Assembly (NCBI RefSeq): GCF_043290135.1
Contig: NC_134704.1
Span: forward strand, 25,100,001 to 25,164,000
Length of the DNA: 64,000 nucleotides
Source: Rhipicephalus microplus
Lineage: Eukaryota; Arthropoda; Arachnida; Ixodida; Ixodidae
Reading direction: 5' to 3'
Under the pieces are notes generated by a model. That model saw only the letters and a list, made by a program, of their open reading frames with translations. It had not been told where the DNA came from and searched no databases. This document shows, in pieces, positions 11,270 through 21,298 of this stretch. Position numbers and translations under genes: made by a program. The stretch's first letter is position 1. Every line of letters begins with the position of its first letter.

Positions 11270-12350
11270 GTAAGACGGTAAGTCGGGCCAGTTGGTTAGG
11301 ATCCATCGTGAACTTTCTTACAGCGCAACACCAGAAAAAATACAGGACAGGGAAGGAGTAGAACAGAAAGAAAAGACGGCGCTGACTCACAACTGTTGTT
11401 TATTGGAAAAAACGGGGTGAAAAAATATTGGCAATATATATAGGTCCCGGCAGCCTACACCACAACATGCGCAGAATACGAGGTGCACCGAGGTAGCGTT
11501 ATCACACTCATGGCAATAAACAAGCTTGGCCTAAATAACTTAATTCTTTTTCATGCAGTGTGACGGATGGTTCACTAACGCACTTGCTACCCCTAATTTT
11601 TATATGATATGCCTCAGCGATTTCTCTAGTTATCTGATTAGGATGCTTGAAGATGATGGTGGTTCTCTCAAAAATGGGACGACAACCGCATGACCTGCAA
11701 TGTTCTGGCAGATGAAGTCGCGCGATCCCTTGAAGAGATAACTCATGCTCCCTTAAACGAACATTCACACATCGTTTAGTTTGTCCCACGTACTCCCTGC
11801 CACACGATAATGGAGTTAAATACACAGCTTTCTTTACGCATGCGATGTACTTGTTTTTATGATTCACAGCGCATCTCCCTTTGGCCTGTTCGTTCCTCAG
11901 CGCATTATCGACCATCGGGCAAATGCGACCTACCTTATGTTTGGCGGAAAAAAGAACGTCGACACCATACCTTGAGCCTACATTTTTCAACCCATGCGCC
12001 AATTTGTGTACATAAGGAAAAACTGCTCTTTTTCTTTTTCCATCAGAATTTTCTTGAGCTCCTCTGCGTTTCACGAGCTTAACGCTCCGAACCATAGACT
12101 CACACACAGACGAAATCACCTTGTCGGGATACCCAGCATCTACTAAGCGTTTTACTTGGTTATTAAAAGCAGTATTCGACACGTGCACACAGGATTTCCT
12201 GAGCGACGCATTTAAAATTGTCTTTGCAATCGCTCTCTTCACAATCTTAGAATGGCCAGACTTGTAGTTTAAGATAGGCTTAACTGATCTTGGCTCATAT
12301 TTCCAACACAAATGATCTTTACCAAAATTTAGCTTTAGGTCAAGAAACTG
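11270..12350 (-). repeat. Inverted partial PLE copy (3' end of ORF plus pLTR)
   Basis: The reverse complement of about 14190-15236, extended at its outer end by about 30 nt that match 12618-12647, the start of the ORF. So the template ran from the RT C-terminal part through a pLTR into the next unit's ORF start, as in a tandem array. A 285-codon frame (11508-12365) stays open through the RT tail and GIY-YIG domain. It lacks the RT palm and cannot be autonomous. Confidence 0.92.
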
Positions 12351-12617
12351 TCCGTCACACTGCATGAAAAAGAATTAAGTTATTTAGGCCAAGCTTGTTT
12401 ATTGCCATGAGTGTGATAACGCTACCTCGGTGCACCTCGTATTCTGCGCATGTTGTGATGTAGGCTGCCGGGACCTATATATATTGCCAATATTGTTCAC
12501 CCCGTTTTTTCCAATAAACAACAGTTGTGAGTCAGCGCCGTCTTTTCTTTCTGTTTTACTCCTTCCCTGTCCTGTATTTTTTCTGGTGTTGCGCTGTAAG
12601 AAAGTTCACGATGGATC
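12351..12617 (+). repeat. PLE left pLTR (direct)
   Basis: A direct repeat of 14969-15236. It contains the last codons of the previous unit (from TCCGTCACACTGCATG), a TATA-like CCTATATATATT at about 12474, CAATAAAC near 12510, and the sequence leading into ATG at 12611. The TATA-like box suggests that the internal promoter of the ORF lies here. Confidence 0.88.
12470..12484 (+). promoter_or_regulatory. TATA-like box in PLE pLTR
   Basis: GGGACCTATATATATTG lies about 135 nt upstream of the chosen ATG at 12611. The same motif is in the right pLTR near 15088. A promoter role is inferred. Confidence 0.4.
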
Positions 12618-15028
12618 CTAACCAACTGGCCCGACTTACCGTCTTACTACAATATATTTCTAGTACCCAGGGCTCTTTTCTATGTGTTAACCCGAACCTT
12701 CATGACCCGGCTTGCCTGGCAGCTATGATTGCCGTGTGCGTGTGCAAAGCCAGAGTTGCTTCATGGCACGTCAGACAAGGAATTTGTCCGGCCGAGGTGC
12801 AGGTGTTGTGTGGTTGGCTGAAGCCTTCGGATGGACATTCGCGAAGGATCTGCAAAATTCTAAAGTCTGAATGGTGGCGACAAGTTAGGATGCTCAAGGA
12901 CCTACTTCGTATTGCATGTTCGAGTTATCTGGATCACAACCCTGGTTCACGCCGGTACAGACAGTGGTGCGACACGGCCGAATCCACCAGCGAGTTCCTC
13001 TGGCGCATTGTACGTCCGACGCTTCCGGTGAAGAAGAAAGCAAAGTTGGTACAGGGCCATGTGCTTAACCTTAGCGCAACGCCAATACCGGAGGAACATG
13101 AGAGGGTGCTGGGACTCGGCCCGAAGTACTGCTTCGAGCCTCGCCTGAATCCCTTTGAAAAGGTAGCCACAGCGAGGAAGGTCTCAAGGTGTGCCAAGGA
13201 AGATGAACGTTCAAGGTGTGTTTCGGACTGTGTTGATACCATTGCCAGAACGGGAAAGGCGCGGGGGGGGGGGGGCACGGACTCACTAAGGCCGCTAGTT
13301 GATTTTCTTTGTGAAAACAAACTGCATGTACTAGTAGCCGACAAAGAGGGATACTTTGCCATTATGAATTCTGAAGCGTATTCACAGAAGAGCGAGGCCG
13401 CAGTTAAGAAAAATTTCAGGCGTGTCAGTGTTAAGACCACAGAAGTAAAACACCGAGCGCTTTTCTTGTTAGAAGGAATGAATCTGCAACGATTGGCAGC
13501 CAGCGTAAAGAGGGCGAAAAACCTGGAGTTAGAAGTTTTCTTTACGGTGAAATCGCACAAGGAAGACATGCCTTTCCGGGCCATAGTCTCGGAAAAAGGT
13601 AGCTGGCAGTTAGATATTTCACGTTTTCTGCAAAAGAACCTAGCATGCCTGAATATTGTTGACCCTTTCCGCATACCGAATTCGGATTCTGTGTGCGAGT
13701 ACCTCAAAAATAACTCGATGAGCCTACGTAGTGCCTTCAGTGTTGACGTGGAAAATTTATATTATTCCCTTCCGCATTGCCAGGTTATGAAATGCGTAAA
13801 AGCCTGCATTGTGTTTGACAACGATGAACAATCTTTCATCGATGGTTGCGGTATTTCTTTAGAATCATTTCTTGAACTTTTGTCATTTTACCTTGAAAGT
13901 ACCTTTGTGTCGTGGCGGGGGGATCTTTATGTACAAAAGTCTGGTGTCTGCATAGGGTCCAGCGTGGCCCCTATTATTAGTGACATTATTTTAGGCTACA
14001 TTGACAGGCAGCTGGAAGGTCACCTTAGTAAGTGCTGCAGTGCTGTTTTTCGTTACGTCGACGATTTTGTAATTTTTTCCCACAATGACATTCACCATAA
14101 GGACATTGACCACATTCTTAAATTGTTCAGTCAGCATGGTATAGGCCTCACCTTCACCCACGAAGTCAGTAAGGATTACGAGCTACAGTTTCTTGACCTA
14201 AAGCTAAATTTTGGTAAAGATCATTTGTGTTGGAAATATGAGCCAAGATCAGTTAAGCCTATTTTAAACTACAAGTCTGGCCATTCTAAGATTGTGAAGA
14301 GAGCGATTGCAAAGACAATTTTAAATGCGTCGCTCAGGAAATCCTGTGTGCACGTGTCGAATACTGCTTTTAATAACCAAGTAAAACGCTTAGTAGATGC
14401 TGGGTATCCCGACAAGGTGATTTCGTCTGTGTGTGAGTCTATGGTTCGGAGCGTTAAGCTCGTGAAACGCAGAGGAGCTCAAGAAAATTCTGATGGAAAA
14501 AGAAAAAGAGCAGTTTTTCCTTATGTACACAAATTGGCGCATGGGTTGAAAAATGTAGGCTCAAGGTATGGTGTCGACGTTCTTTTTTCCGCCAAACATA
14601 AGGTAGGTCGCATTTGCCCGATGGTCGATAATGCGCTGAGGAACGAACAGGCCAAAGGGAGATGCGCTGTGAATCATAAAAACAAGTACATCGCATGCGT
14701 AAAGAAAGCTGTGTATTTAACTCCATTATCGTGTGGCAGGGAGTACGTGGGACAAACTAAACGATGTGTGAATGTTCGTTTAAGGGAGCATGAGTTATCT
14801 CTTCAAGGGATCGCGCGACTTCATCTGCCAGAACATTGCAGGTCATGCGGTTGTCGTCCCATTTTTGAGAGAACCACCATCATCTTCAAGCATCCTAATC
14901 AGATAACTAGAGAAATCGCTGAGGCATATCATATAAAAATTAGGGGTAGCAAGTGCGTTAGTGAACCATCCGTCACACTGCATGAAAAAGAATTAAGTTA
15001 TTTAGGCCAAGCTTGTTTATTGCCATGA
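12611..15028 (+). CDS. Penelope-like element polyprotein: reverse transcriptase + GIY-YIG endonuclease
   Basis: 805 codons from ATG at 12611 (MDPNQLARLT) to TGA. The frame is open to 12527, but those codons lie in the pLTR, so the downstream ATG is preferred. The N-terminal third has no motif I recognise. RT blocks follow: FFTVKSHKEDMPFRAIVS; motif A FSVDVENLYYSLP with its Asp; motif B GVCIGSSVAPIISDI; motif C FRYVDDFVIF with the YVDD catalytic pair; then LQFLDLKLNF. After a linker comes RICPMVDNAL and the endonuclease: VYLTPLSCGREYVGQTKRC, RLREHE, HLPEHCRSCGC and ITREIAEAYHI. In PLEs this protein nicks the target and primes reverse transcription there. No internal stops or frameshifts are visible. 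A C-terminal copy is duplicated in inverted orientation upstream. Confidence 0.95.
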   Translation: MDPNQLARLTVLLQYISSTQGSFLCVNPNLHDPACLAAMIAVCVCKARVASWHVRQGICPAEVQVLCGWLKPSDGHSRRICKILKSEWWRQVRMLKDLLRIACSSYLDHNPGSRRYRQWCDTAESTSEFLWRIVRPTLPVKKKAKLVQGHVLNLSATPIPEEHERVLGLGPKYCFEPRLNPFEKVATARKVSRCAKEDERSRCVSDCVDTIARTGKARGGGGTDSLRPLVDFLCENKLHVLVADKEGYFAIMNSEAYSQKSEAAVKKNFRRVSVKTTEVKHRALFLLEGMNLQRLAASVKRAKNLELEVFFTVKSHKEDMPFRAIVSEKGSWQLDISRFLQKNLACLNIVDPFRIPNSDSVCEYLKNNSMSLRSAFSVDVENLYYSLPHCQVMKCVKACIVFDNDEQSFIDGCGISLESFLELLSFYLESTFVSWRGDLYVQKSGVCIGSSVAPIISDIILGYIDRQLEGHLSKCCSAVFRYVDDFVIFSHNDIHHKDIDHILKLFSQHGIGLTFTHEVSKDYELQFLDLKLNFGKDHLCWKYEPRSVKPILNYKSGHSKIVKRAIAKTILNASLRKSCVHVSNTAFNNQVKRLVDAGYPDKVISSVCESMVRSVKLVKRRGAQENSDGKRKRAVFPYVHKLAHGLKNVGSRYGVDVLFSAKHKVGRICPMVDNALRNEQAKGRCAVNHKNKYIACVKKAVYLTPLSCGREYVGQTKRCVNVRLREHELSLQGIARLHLPEHCRSCGCRPIFERTTIIFKHPNQITREIAEAYHIKIRGSKCVSEPSVTLHEKELSYLGQACLLP

Positions 15029-15236
15029 GTGTGATAACGCTACCTCGGTGCACCTCGTATTCTGCGCATGTTGTGGTGTAGGCTGCCGGGACCTATATAT
15101 ATTGCCAATATTTTTTCACCCCGTTTTTTCCAATAAACAACAGTTGTGAGTCAGCGCCGTCTTTTCTTTCTGTTCTACTCCTTCCCTGTCCTGTATTTTT
15201 TCTGGTGTTGCGCTGTAAGAAAGTTCACGATGGATC
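14969..15236 (+). repeat. PLE right pLTR
   Basis: A direct repeat of 12351-12617 with a few substitutions and one extra T in a T-run. It overlaps the end of the ORF and includes the 3' untranslated region. Its last bases, GATGGATC, are the start-codon context of a following unit, as expected of a pLTR. Confidence 0.9.
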
Positions 15237-15246
15237 TCATATAGTT
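15235..15246 (+). repeat. PLE target site duplication, right
   Basis: TCTCATATAGTT, identical to 11258-11269. Confidence 0.85.
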
Positions 15247-15664
15247 TATGCACGCCAGTGCGCTACACAAGCGGATGTTCGAATGTTTCGGCGCAGTGAC
15301 CCCTTTCGATAACGCCCATCTCGTATATTATGCGCACGCGCTATCAGTAATAGCTTCATCCGTGTTTACGGTTACGCGCGTCTGCGCATGAGGGCCTAAA
15401 GCGTTTATTTCTCAAGTCTTGAAGGGCGCTTGCTTGGGATTCAGTACAGGCACTTTGTGCTTTCAGCAAAGAAACCAGCATCCGGGCTGGATATCAGCTG
15501 GGATGCGTCTTCATTGACGCGAGGCTCATATTCATAAGAGTGATTCGTCACAAGGATAGCGATGCACGCGAGAGTCGTGATTGGTCGCCTTTGTAGCGTT
15601 GGGATTGCTGGCTCTTCCTATATATGACGCAACGCTAGCAATCGGAGGCCGCTTACAGCTTTCG
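15247..15664. other. No gene recognised
   Basis: About 0.4 kb of unique-looking DNA between the PLE and a SINE. Confidence 0.5.
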
Positions 15665-15679
15665 TATACCTTGCATGCT

Positions 15680-15915
15680 GCCCCGCCGCGGTGGTCTAGT
15701 GGCTAAGATACTCGGCTGCTGACCCGCAGGTCGCGGGTTCAAATCCCGGCTGCGGCGGCTGCATTTCCGATGGAGGCGGAAATGTTGTAGGCCCGTGTGC
15801 TCAGATTTGGGTGCACGTTAAAGAACCCCAGGTGGTCGAAATTTCCGGAGTCCTCCACTAGGGCGTCTCTCATAATCATATAGTGGTTTTGGGACGTTAA
15901 ACCCCGCATATCAAT
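15680..15915 (+). mobile_element. Ruka-like tRNA SINE, full length
   Basis: A plus-strand copy with A box TGGTCTAGTGG and B box GGGTTCAAATCCC. A perfect 15-bp target duplication TATACCTTGCATGCT is at 15665-15679 and 15916-15930. The tail is very short. Confidence 0.95.
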
Positions 15916-15930
15916 TATACCTTGCATGCT

Positions 15931-16807
15931 ATAGTGCTCAAGGGGTGGTTACGAGAGGGCCCATAGCTTGAAGTCGTTAGGCATTTTGGGTGTGGCCGGA
16001 CCGAAAGTAATTGATCCTGTCGCCGCCAGCCGGACAGTTGCGCGTGATCCCATTCAACGAAGCAGTATGCAGATGCCTTATACGGCCACTCTCTAATTAC
16101 TTGCGCGTACGTTAGGTTTCTGTTAACGTTAGTAGGTCAGGGCGATGTCCGCTCTGCATTGCCTGAAACTAGCATCTAGGTGGCGCTACGGCTGTGTCGT
16201 TCTTCCGCGTGCGAGGTGTCACTTGGTTACCAGCCTCTAAGTAAAACTAGCGCATAAGAATTACGAGACCGCGCGTGCAGTTCTTAGTGAAACCTAACGC
16301 ATAAGAATTAGGCAATGTCCAACCAAACACCGGGTATGCCTCTTTTAACAAAACAAATAAACCATGTCGTCACATCACGGCTTCAGCACTGAGTGCTCGT
16401 AAATATGATTGCTGAAATATACTGCATATTAAAAAGCAGTTTACATCAACAGTTCGCTCGCGTGCGTAGTTGATCATATGAACGAGTACAAAAATAGCAC
16501 TTCTGTGTCCAACTGCGGCCGTAGTTAACACTGTCCATTTCCAATCTCGTGGTGATGATATCATGACGGTGGACTGGCGGCACGTTCACTTCAGCGACGC
16601 GGCAATTTTGAGCAAGAACGCATCTATACCCGGTGATAAATATAGCGTCGGTAGTCCCTTAAAAGCCGGGCCCGTGTGCATTCTGGCAATACAATAGTCG
16701 AAATAAGTGAAAACTACTACCCTTCGCTGTTCCAAAATTTCGCTGGTTCAAGGTTTTCCCCTCGGTGCTGATTATTCAAACGATATTTGCAAAATATTCG
16801 CCATTTG
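15931..16807. other. No gene recognised
   Basis: About 0.9 kb without recognisable genes or repeats. GAAT at 16808-16811 is the left target duplication of the gypsy provirus. Confidence 0.5.
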
Positions 16808-16811
16808 GAAT

Positions 16812-17627
16812 TGTCGTGATCCCACCGCTGATCACCAGTTGTTGTGATCCCGGGGTGCTGTGGTAGCGTGGTGTAGCTTCGGGTTGAGGAAACAAGCGCT
16901 TACAAGATGGGGATATGAAAAACAAACAAGGTTTATGGCACTATTTACAAATATTTACAGCATGAGGTTAAGAGTTCACAAACCACGAGCGTGGTGGTTG
17001 AACCTTTACTTGGTTCAGAGCCTTCACAAACTACGAACGTGGTGGTTGAACCTTTACTTGGTTCAGAGCGACGTCCTGCACTCTGCGGCGCCGTTATAAG
17101 CCCTGTCGGGCTCCTCCTTCTTCAGTGGAACACCAATCACACACACACACAACAGGTGAGGGGTACGAGCATGCACGGCGCACGTGAACATCCAATTTCG
17201 AGTCAAGATCACTGCACTTAAAGGTGGCGCCAGAGAGGCTCTTGCTCGTCGTGTATGTCGCTGGTCGAGGGGTCCCAAGCTTCGGACAGCAGACATCAAA
17301 CGGTCCGCCAATCTGTCCGCTCAATTAGCAGGGCACTTTGTGGCGGCGGTCGCCGTTTCTTCAAAGGAATACGCTGTCTTTGTTGTCCCCTCTGGAACGG
17401 CTTACCGCTTCGTGGCGACGTGACGTCTCATCCGCCGGCTAGCAGGGACAATACCTGGCGGGCATAGGCATTCGGCGAGACGGCTACTTGTTTGAGGATT
17501 AAAAGAGCGCCGCTCCCCCGTCAGCTCTCGACGCTGGTTCCAAGAAAACCTGGGTTCCAGGCGTGGGAACGCGGCCCGGCTACGCTTCTCAGCGACAGCA
17601 TGGCGCCTACCGATGGCGGTCGTAACA
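16812..17627 (-). repeat. Gypsy 3' LTR
   Basis: An 816-bp direct repeat of 23939-24753. On the minus strand it starts TGTTACGACC and ends GATCACGACA. It contains an internal tandem pair of about 48 bp (16974-17069) and a PBS-like stretch within its last 30 nt. It differs from the other LTR at about five positions by eye, so insertion was recent. Confidence 0.9.
16974..17069. repeat. Tandem 48-bp duplication within LTR
   Basis: Two adjacent copies share CGTGGTGGTTGAACC and TTTACTTGGTTCAGAGC. The same pair is in the other LTR at about 24100-24195. Confidence 0.85.
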
Positions 17628-17641
17628 GCTTCCCCCTCGCC
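17628..17641 (-). promoter_or_regulatory. Polypurine tract
   Basis: On the minus strand GGCGAGGGGGAAGC lies directly before the 3' LTR (TGTTACGACC). This is the usual plus-strand primer of LTR retroelements, and it fixes the element's orientation. Confidence 0.8.
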
Positions 17642-18002
17642 AGATGAGTCACGGAGGGCAGCGGTTAACACTGCTGCTCGCAGGGACGACGAAAGGGTCA
17701 GTAGTTGAATGCCAAGAACTGGCCTTCGCTTGTGGCATGGTCCGGGTGATCGCCGAATCTTCGACAGCATCTCTGATACTCGACCACATGTACAAGCAAG
17801 CACTCGGCCCTCTTCGAACAAACCAAGCCAAAAGAGGGATAGCAAACCAATTTTAATTACTAGCTTTAACAAAATCTCACACTCAGAACTCTCAGGATTC
17901 ACTTGTGCTGAGAAATCAAACGTGCTACCTTAAAAATTTGCATACGATGCACGAAAAAACTAAAATATCAATTTTGTTACACCAAGAGCACTCCAGAATG
18001 GT

Positions 18003-18416
18003 TTAGAAAGAGCGGCTGAGCGCGTCCGCGTTTCCATTCAATTTGCCTTTTTTATACTTAATATCAAAATGATATTGCTGAAGAATCAAGCTCCACCTCA
18101 AAAGGCGACTGTTCTTCGATGTCGCAGTTTTCAGCCAGGTAAGGGGACAATGGTCTGTTTCTACTTTAAATTTAGCCCCTTTGAGATAACACTGCCACTG
18201 ATGAATGCCCTACACAAGGCAAGCGCACTCCTTTCCTGAAGCGCAGTACGTTATCTCCTGTAGCCCAATTTCTGGCTCAAGTAAAGTGCAGCTTTGCTTG
18301 TTACCACTGTCGTCCTGACATAGAACGGCACCTAGGCCTCGATCTCTCACATAACACCGAACCATTAATTCTCGGTAGTCAACAGAAGCTTTCAAAACCG
18401 GATGACGATCAGTATT
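18003..18416 (-). pseudogene. Gypsy RNase H domain remnant
   Basis: The minus-strand translation shows the end of a gypsy RT/RNase H region: DRHPVLKAS, DRGLGAVLCQDD, then FKVETDHCPLTWL, RLLRWSLILQQYHF and IKYKKGKLNGNADALSR, which ends RNase H in this superfamily. It is broken. A TAG at 18210-18212 sits where a conserved Trp is expected after ECACLV. The catalytic-Asp block reads MVRCYVRDRG rather than the usual CDAS form. No RT palm upstream and no integrase downstream are visible, so pol was largely deleted. This remnant is what identifies the provirus as Ty3/gypsy. Confidence 0.8.
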
Positions 18417-18705
18417 GCCTCTTCACTTAAGGCTTACTCCTCCTTTTAATCACTGACTACTTTCATCGGTTCTGTCCCGCTGAGAGCATCAGTCAGGAAC
18501 TCGGATTCAGTGAGCGCTAATTTTGTCCGAACGTCCGTCTTTGTTTACGGCCGCCCATAATTGTCTACCACTGAGACATAAAGCTCTCTAGCTTTTCTGA
18601 ATCTTTGGCCTACACTGTGGCCAAAATACTCTTAGTTTGCTCAGAATTAGAAAAAGCTCACCGTTTCGCTCATATGATCCTTGATCAATTGTCTTCAAAG
18701 AAAAC

Positions 18706-21228
18706 CAACAAAACAGAGACAAACACTTCTTTATAGAATGTTCGTTTGGTTGAAGCAAATCCTTTGCTAATGCCTCTGAGTAAATCTCACTGGGCTCTCC
18801 TGAGCGTTCAATTACTCTCATTTCTAAGCATTGCAAAATGCACGGCACTACTAACCAAACGCTTTAGCCGTCAAAGTTGATCTAATTACTTATCCTTACG
18901 TTACCTTGTAACTCTGTGTACAACTCAAAAATAATCCTAGGTGCGATACTCATTAAAATCACCTCACAATAATGCACAGGTTTTATGCTGAAATTGTGCC
19001 CAAATGACTTTCAATTCTTAATGCGCGCAACGACAACTCCACTGTGTCGCGCCAAACTTCATCAATTTATGAAATCATTCGGTTTATGCAAACATCTTCC
19101 TCGAATGCTCATTCACGCCACATCCCCATGGCAGTGAAGGCATACGATGTCGCACTAAACCATTGAAAAAAAAAACTAGAAAAATGACAATTTTCTCTTT
19201 TTACCTTCTCGATATTTTCGCATTAGTGATTAAAGCACTTCTAGTTCGGCGGTTTTCTTTCTGCAAACTTTACATCAAATCTTGTAACCTATACACAATT
19301 AAAACGACTCCAACATGAATCTTCAATGTTGCACTGAATAACGATACTTAGCACACGCGTGCAACAATTACTCAAACTGACCATGCCCCCTTTTCTATAC
19401 TAGATTTGCCTGAATCGCACACGATGGGGTCGCGGTCCCGGTGGTTTTCGAACACGCTAGAGGCTACAAAACGCATAAACGCTAGGCGGTGTCCTGCTGT
19501 CACACCTCATTTTCCACTTCGGCCTGTTCCCCTCAAGAATTGGAAAGGGACGCGAGGAGCAGGGGTGAAACCTGTGCCATTTTTCTTTTGTGTTCTCCCC
19601 TAGGCGGTATTTAGCCACTCTGCGCTTTCGACTTTGACCCATCGGGCAAGGCCGCTTTCCCGAAGTCGTCGAATGCAACCGCGTTTTTCGTTGGGGTAAT
19701 GCACCTCGTTTCCCCTCTCTACACCTGGCTCGCCGCTTGTACCTCTCTGAACGCCACCATTGACGTTTCCTGGAACGGATTGACGGCCTAGCCTTTCGTC
19801 TCTCTCGAGGTGGAGTGGGATCTGCCCTAGGCTTACACAGTGCGGTGCACTTCCGCTTCTTTCGTTTTCGGCGATGTTTGCTTGCCCCCTTTCTCTCGAT
19901 GCCATCATCATGTCGCGTCGGGAACTGAGTGGTTGGGAAGCTTGTTGGAGCTAGTGCTACATTTTCCCCCCCGCTCAAACATTTTATACTCGGTGTCACG
20001 ACGGACTGCCGGGCCAAATTATCTTTGTTAATGCTGATGAAACCATTAACTGGGCCCTCTCCGATGGCATCGCTGCTCTGCGGAAGCGTGGCGCTCTTGC
20101 TCTCATCAGCCACTGCGCTAACCATGCCTAAATTTGACAATGTCGAAAGGTCCCCCTGAGGCACGAAGAAGGTTTCCAGCCTCTTACTGGGCCCATTAGG
20201 GCTGCTGGCACCCTCTTCATCCACGCAAGGAGCGTCTTTCGACATCGTCCCCACCTCGAGACTGGCCAAGGGCTCGTTCTCGACATGCTCTAGATTGACG
20301 CCTTCGAGAATTCGCGGGCCCTTTTCTGGCGCAATCTGTTCCGTTCGCGCTTTATGAGGCGCCTCAACTTCCGGCGCTTTGCGACGCGCCTCGCTTTCAG
20401 ACTCCGGTGCGAGTCTTTCTTTCTTTTTGCTAACAGAAGTTCCGAATTTTCCGATCAGCTCTGATTTGATAACTTCATAGTTGTTCGCGTGCTGCTCACT
20501 GAGTCGCGCAACAACGTCCGCTGCCTCGCAGGGCAGAACCGTGCGTAGCTTCTGAGACCAGGTGTCTCGCTCACACTTAAGTTGACTACACTTTCGTTCA
20601 AAGAGTCTGAGATACAGGCCCATATCCCATGATACCTCATATGGCTGCATGTACCTAGACATCTCGAACTCTGCCTCCTTTTCGAGAAGTACTCCTCGCT
20701 GGGGTCCCAGCCTCTTACTCAATTCGTTATCTTGTTTGAAAAACTTTAGCTTGAGGCCTTCTCTTTCGTGTTCACTCTTTCCTTCCATCTGAGCTGCTCT
20801 TAGTTTTCTTTCGATGATGAGGTCCCATTCTTCACTTAGTTCCTCATCATCAGCCCCCAAATCATTAATCGCTTGAATGATTATGGGTTTTCGTGCCAAA
20901 CCCTTTGTATCGATCCCCAATTCCTCACACAACAGCAACAAGTCTGACTTCTGCAGCTCCCGTAAGTCCATGATTGTACTGAGTGCTCGCTACTTCCAAA
21001 ATAACTTTCCGAAACGGCGAAACTGAGTCTTTCGGCAAAGTTAACTACCAGTTCTAAAATTTAATCCTCTTTTAGAACCTGGTTCACTCAAAGGAAAAGT
21101 CAAGCACTCACCCATACGTGATCCATGTCTCGAGCCAACTGCTTCTCTTGGGCCGACTGTTGTTGTCACTTGTAGCTTCGAATCCCCATCTTGTAAGCGC
21201 TCGTTTCCTCAACCCGAAGCTACACCAC
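18706..21228. repeat. Left arm of 2.5-kb palindrome
   Basis: 2523 bp whose reverse complement is 21299-23820 (2522 bp). The arms are collinear over their whole length apart from a net one-base deletion in the right arm. Substitutions are few except for a dense patch matching 21780-21900 of the right arm. Confidence 0.95.
19457..20971 (-). CDS. Gag-like protein of gypsy element (intact copy)
   Basis: 504 codons from ATG at 20971 (MDLRELQKSDLLLLCEELGI) to TAG at 19457. The N-terminal DLRELQKSDLL...ELGI helix and the block LFERKCSQLKCERDTWSQKL, LPCEAADVVARL and YEVIKSELIGKF (residues about 125-180) have the form of a metazoan retrotransposon gag capsid domain. The C-terminal 150 residues are very basic (HRRKRKKRKC) and suit nucleic-acid binding, but no clear CCHC knuckle is visible. 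It lies about 260 nt downstream of the palindrome centre, which supplies antisense U5 and PBS rather than a normal 5' leader, so it is unlikely to be expressed from its own LTR. Gag assembles the particle in which reverse transcription occurs. The gag call comes from motif shape and context. Confidence 0.75.
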   Translation of the reverse strand: MDLRELQKSDLLLLCEELGIDTKGLARKPIIIQAINDLGADDEELSEEWDLIIERKLRAAQMEGKSEHEREGLKLKFFKQDNELSKRLGPQRGVLLEKEAEFEMSRYMQPYEVSWDMGLYLRLFERKCSQLKCERDTWSQKLRTVLPCEAADVVARLSEQHANNYEVIKSELIGKFGTSVSKKKERLAPESESEARRKAPEVEAPHKARTEQIAPEKGPRILEGVNLEHVENEPLASLEVGTMSKDAPCVDEEGASSPNGPSKRLETFFVPQGDLSTLSNLGMVSAVADESKSATLPQSSDAIGEGPVNGFISINKDNLARQSVVTPSIKCLSGGENVALAPTSFPTTQFPTRHDDGIERKGASKHRRKRKKRKCTALCKPRADPTPPRERRKARPSIRSRKRQWWRSERYKRRARCREGKRGALPQRKTRLHSTTSGKRPCPMGQSRKRRVAKYRLGENTKEKWHRFHPCSSRPFPILEGNRPKWKMRCDSRTPPSVYAFCSL

Positions 21229-21298
21229 GCTACCACAGCACCCCGGGATCACAACAACTGGTGATCAGCGGTGGGATCACGACAACTTGGTGGCAGCG
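21229..21298 (+). other. Palindrome centre: U5 end and primer-binding site
   Basis: A 70-nt spacer between the arms. Read on the plus strand it contains the last part of the LTR (CCCCGGGATCACAACA ... GATCACGACA, ending at 21284), then ACT and TGGTGGCAGCGG from 21288, the start of the PBS. So the right arm has the normal order U5-PBS-leader-gag on the plus strand, and the left arm is the aberrant copy. Confidence 0.8.

Larger units (their letters stand above)
11270..15236 (+). mobile_element. Nearly intact Penelope-like element
   Basis: A complete PLE insertion of about 3.97 kb. In order it holds an inverted partial copy (11270-12350), a direct left pLTR (12351-12617), one long ORF (12611-15028) and a right pLTR (14969-15236). 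The 12-bp target duplications at 11258-11269 and 15235-15246 show that it integrated as one unit. The two pLTRs differ at only a few positions, and the inverted copy preserves an open frame, so the insertion is young. Inverted partial copies joined to a direct copy are known for Penelope elements. The ORF has no visible lesion, so the element may be autonomous. Confidence 0.93.

Noticed and set aside
12351..12617. Hammerhead ribozyme in the PLE pLTR
   Set aside because: Some Penelope pLTRs carry one, but I found no CTGATGA...GAAA core in either pLTR here.
12934..13707. 257-codon minus-strand frame inside the PLE
   Set aside because: It is antisense to the RT ORF, has no recognised domain, and its composition is explained by the coding strand.
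14454..14726. 90-codon frame antisense to the PLE ORF (also 11810-12082)
   Set aside because: It appears twice only because the PLE 3' part is duplicated; it is a shadow frame.
17402..17902. 166-codon minus-strand frame across the 3' LTR border
   Set aside because: It runs from internal sequence through the polypurine tract into the LTR and has no recognised domain, so it is probably chance.
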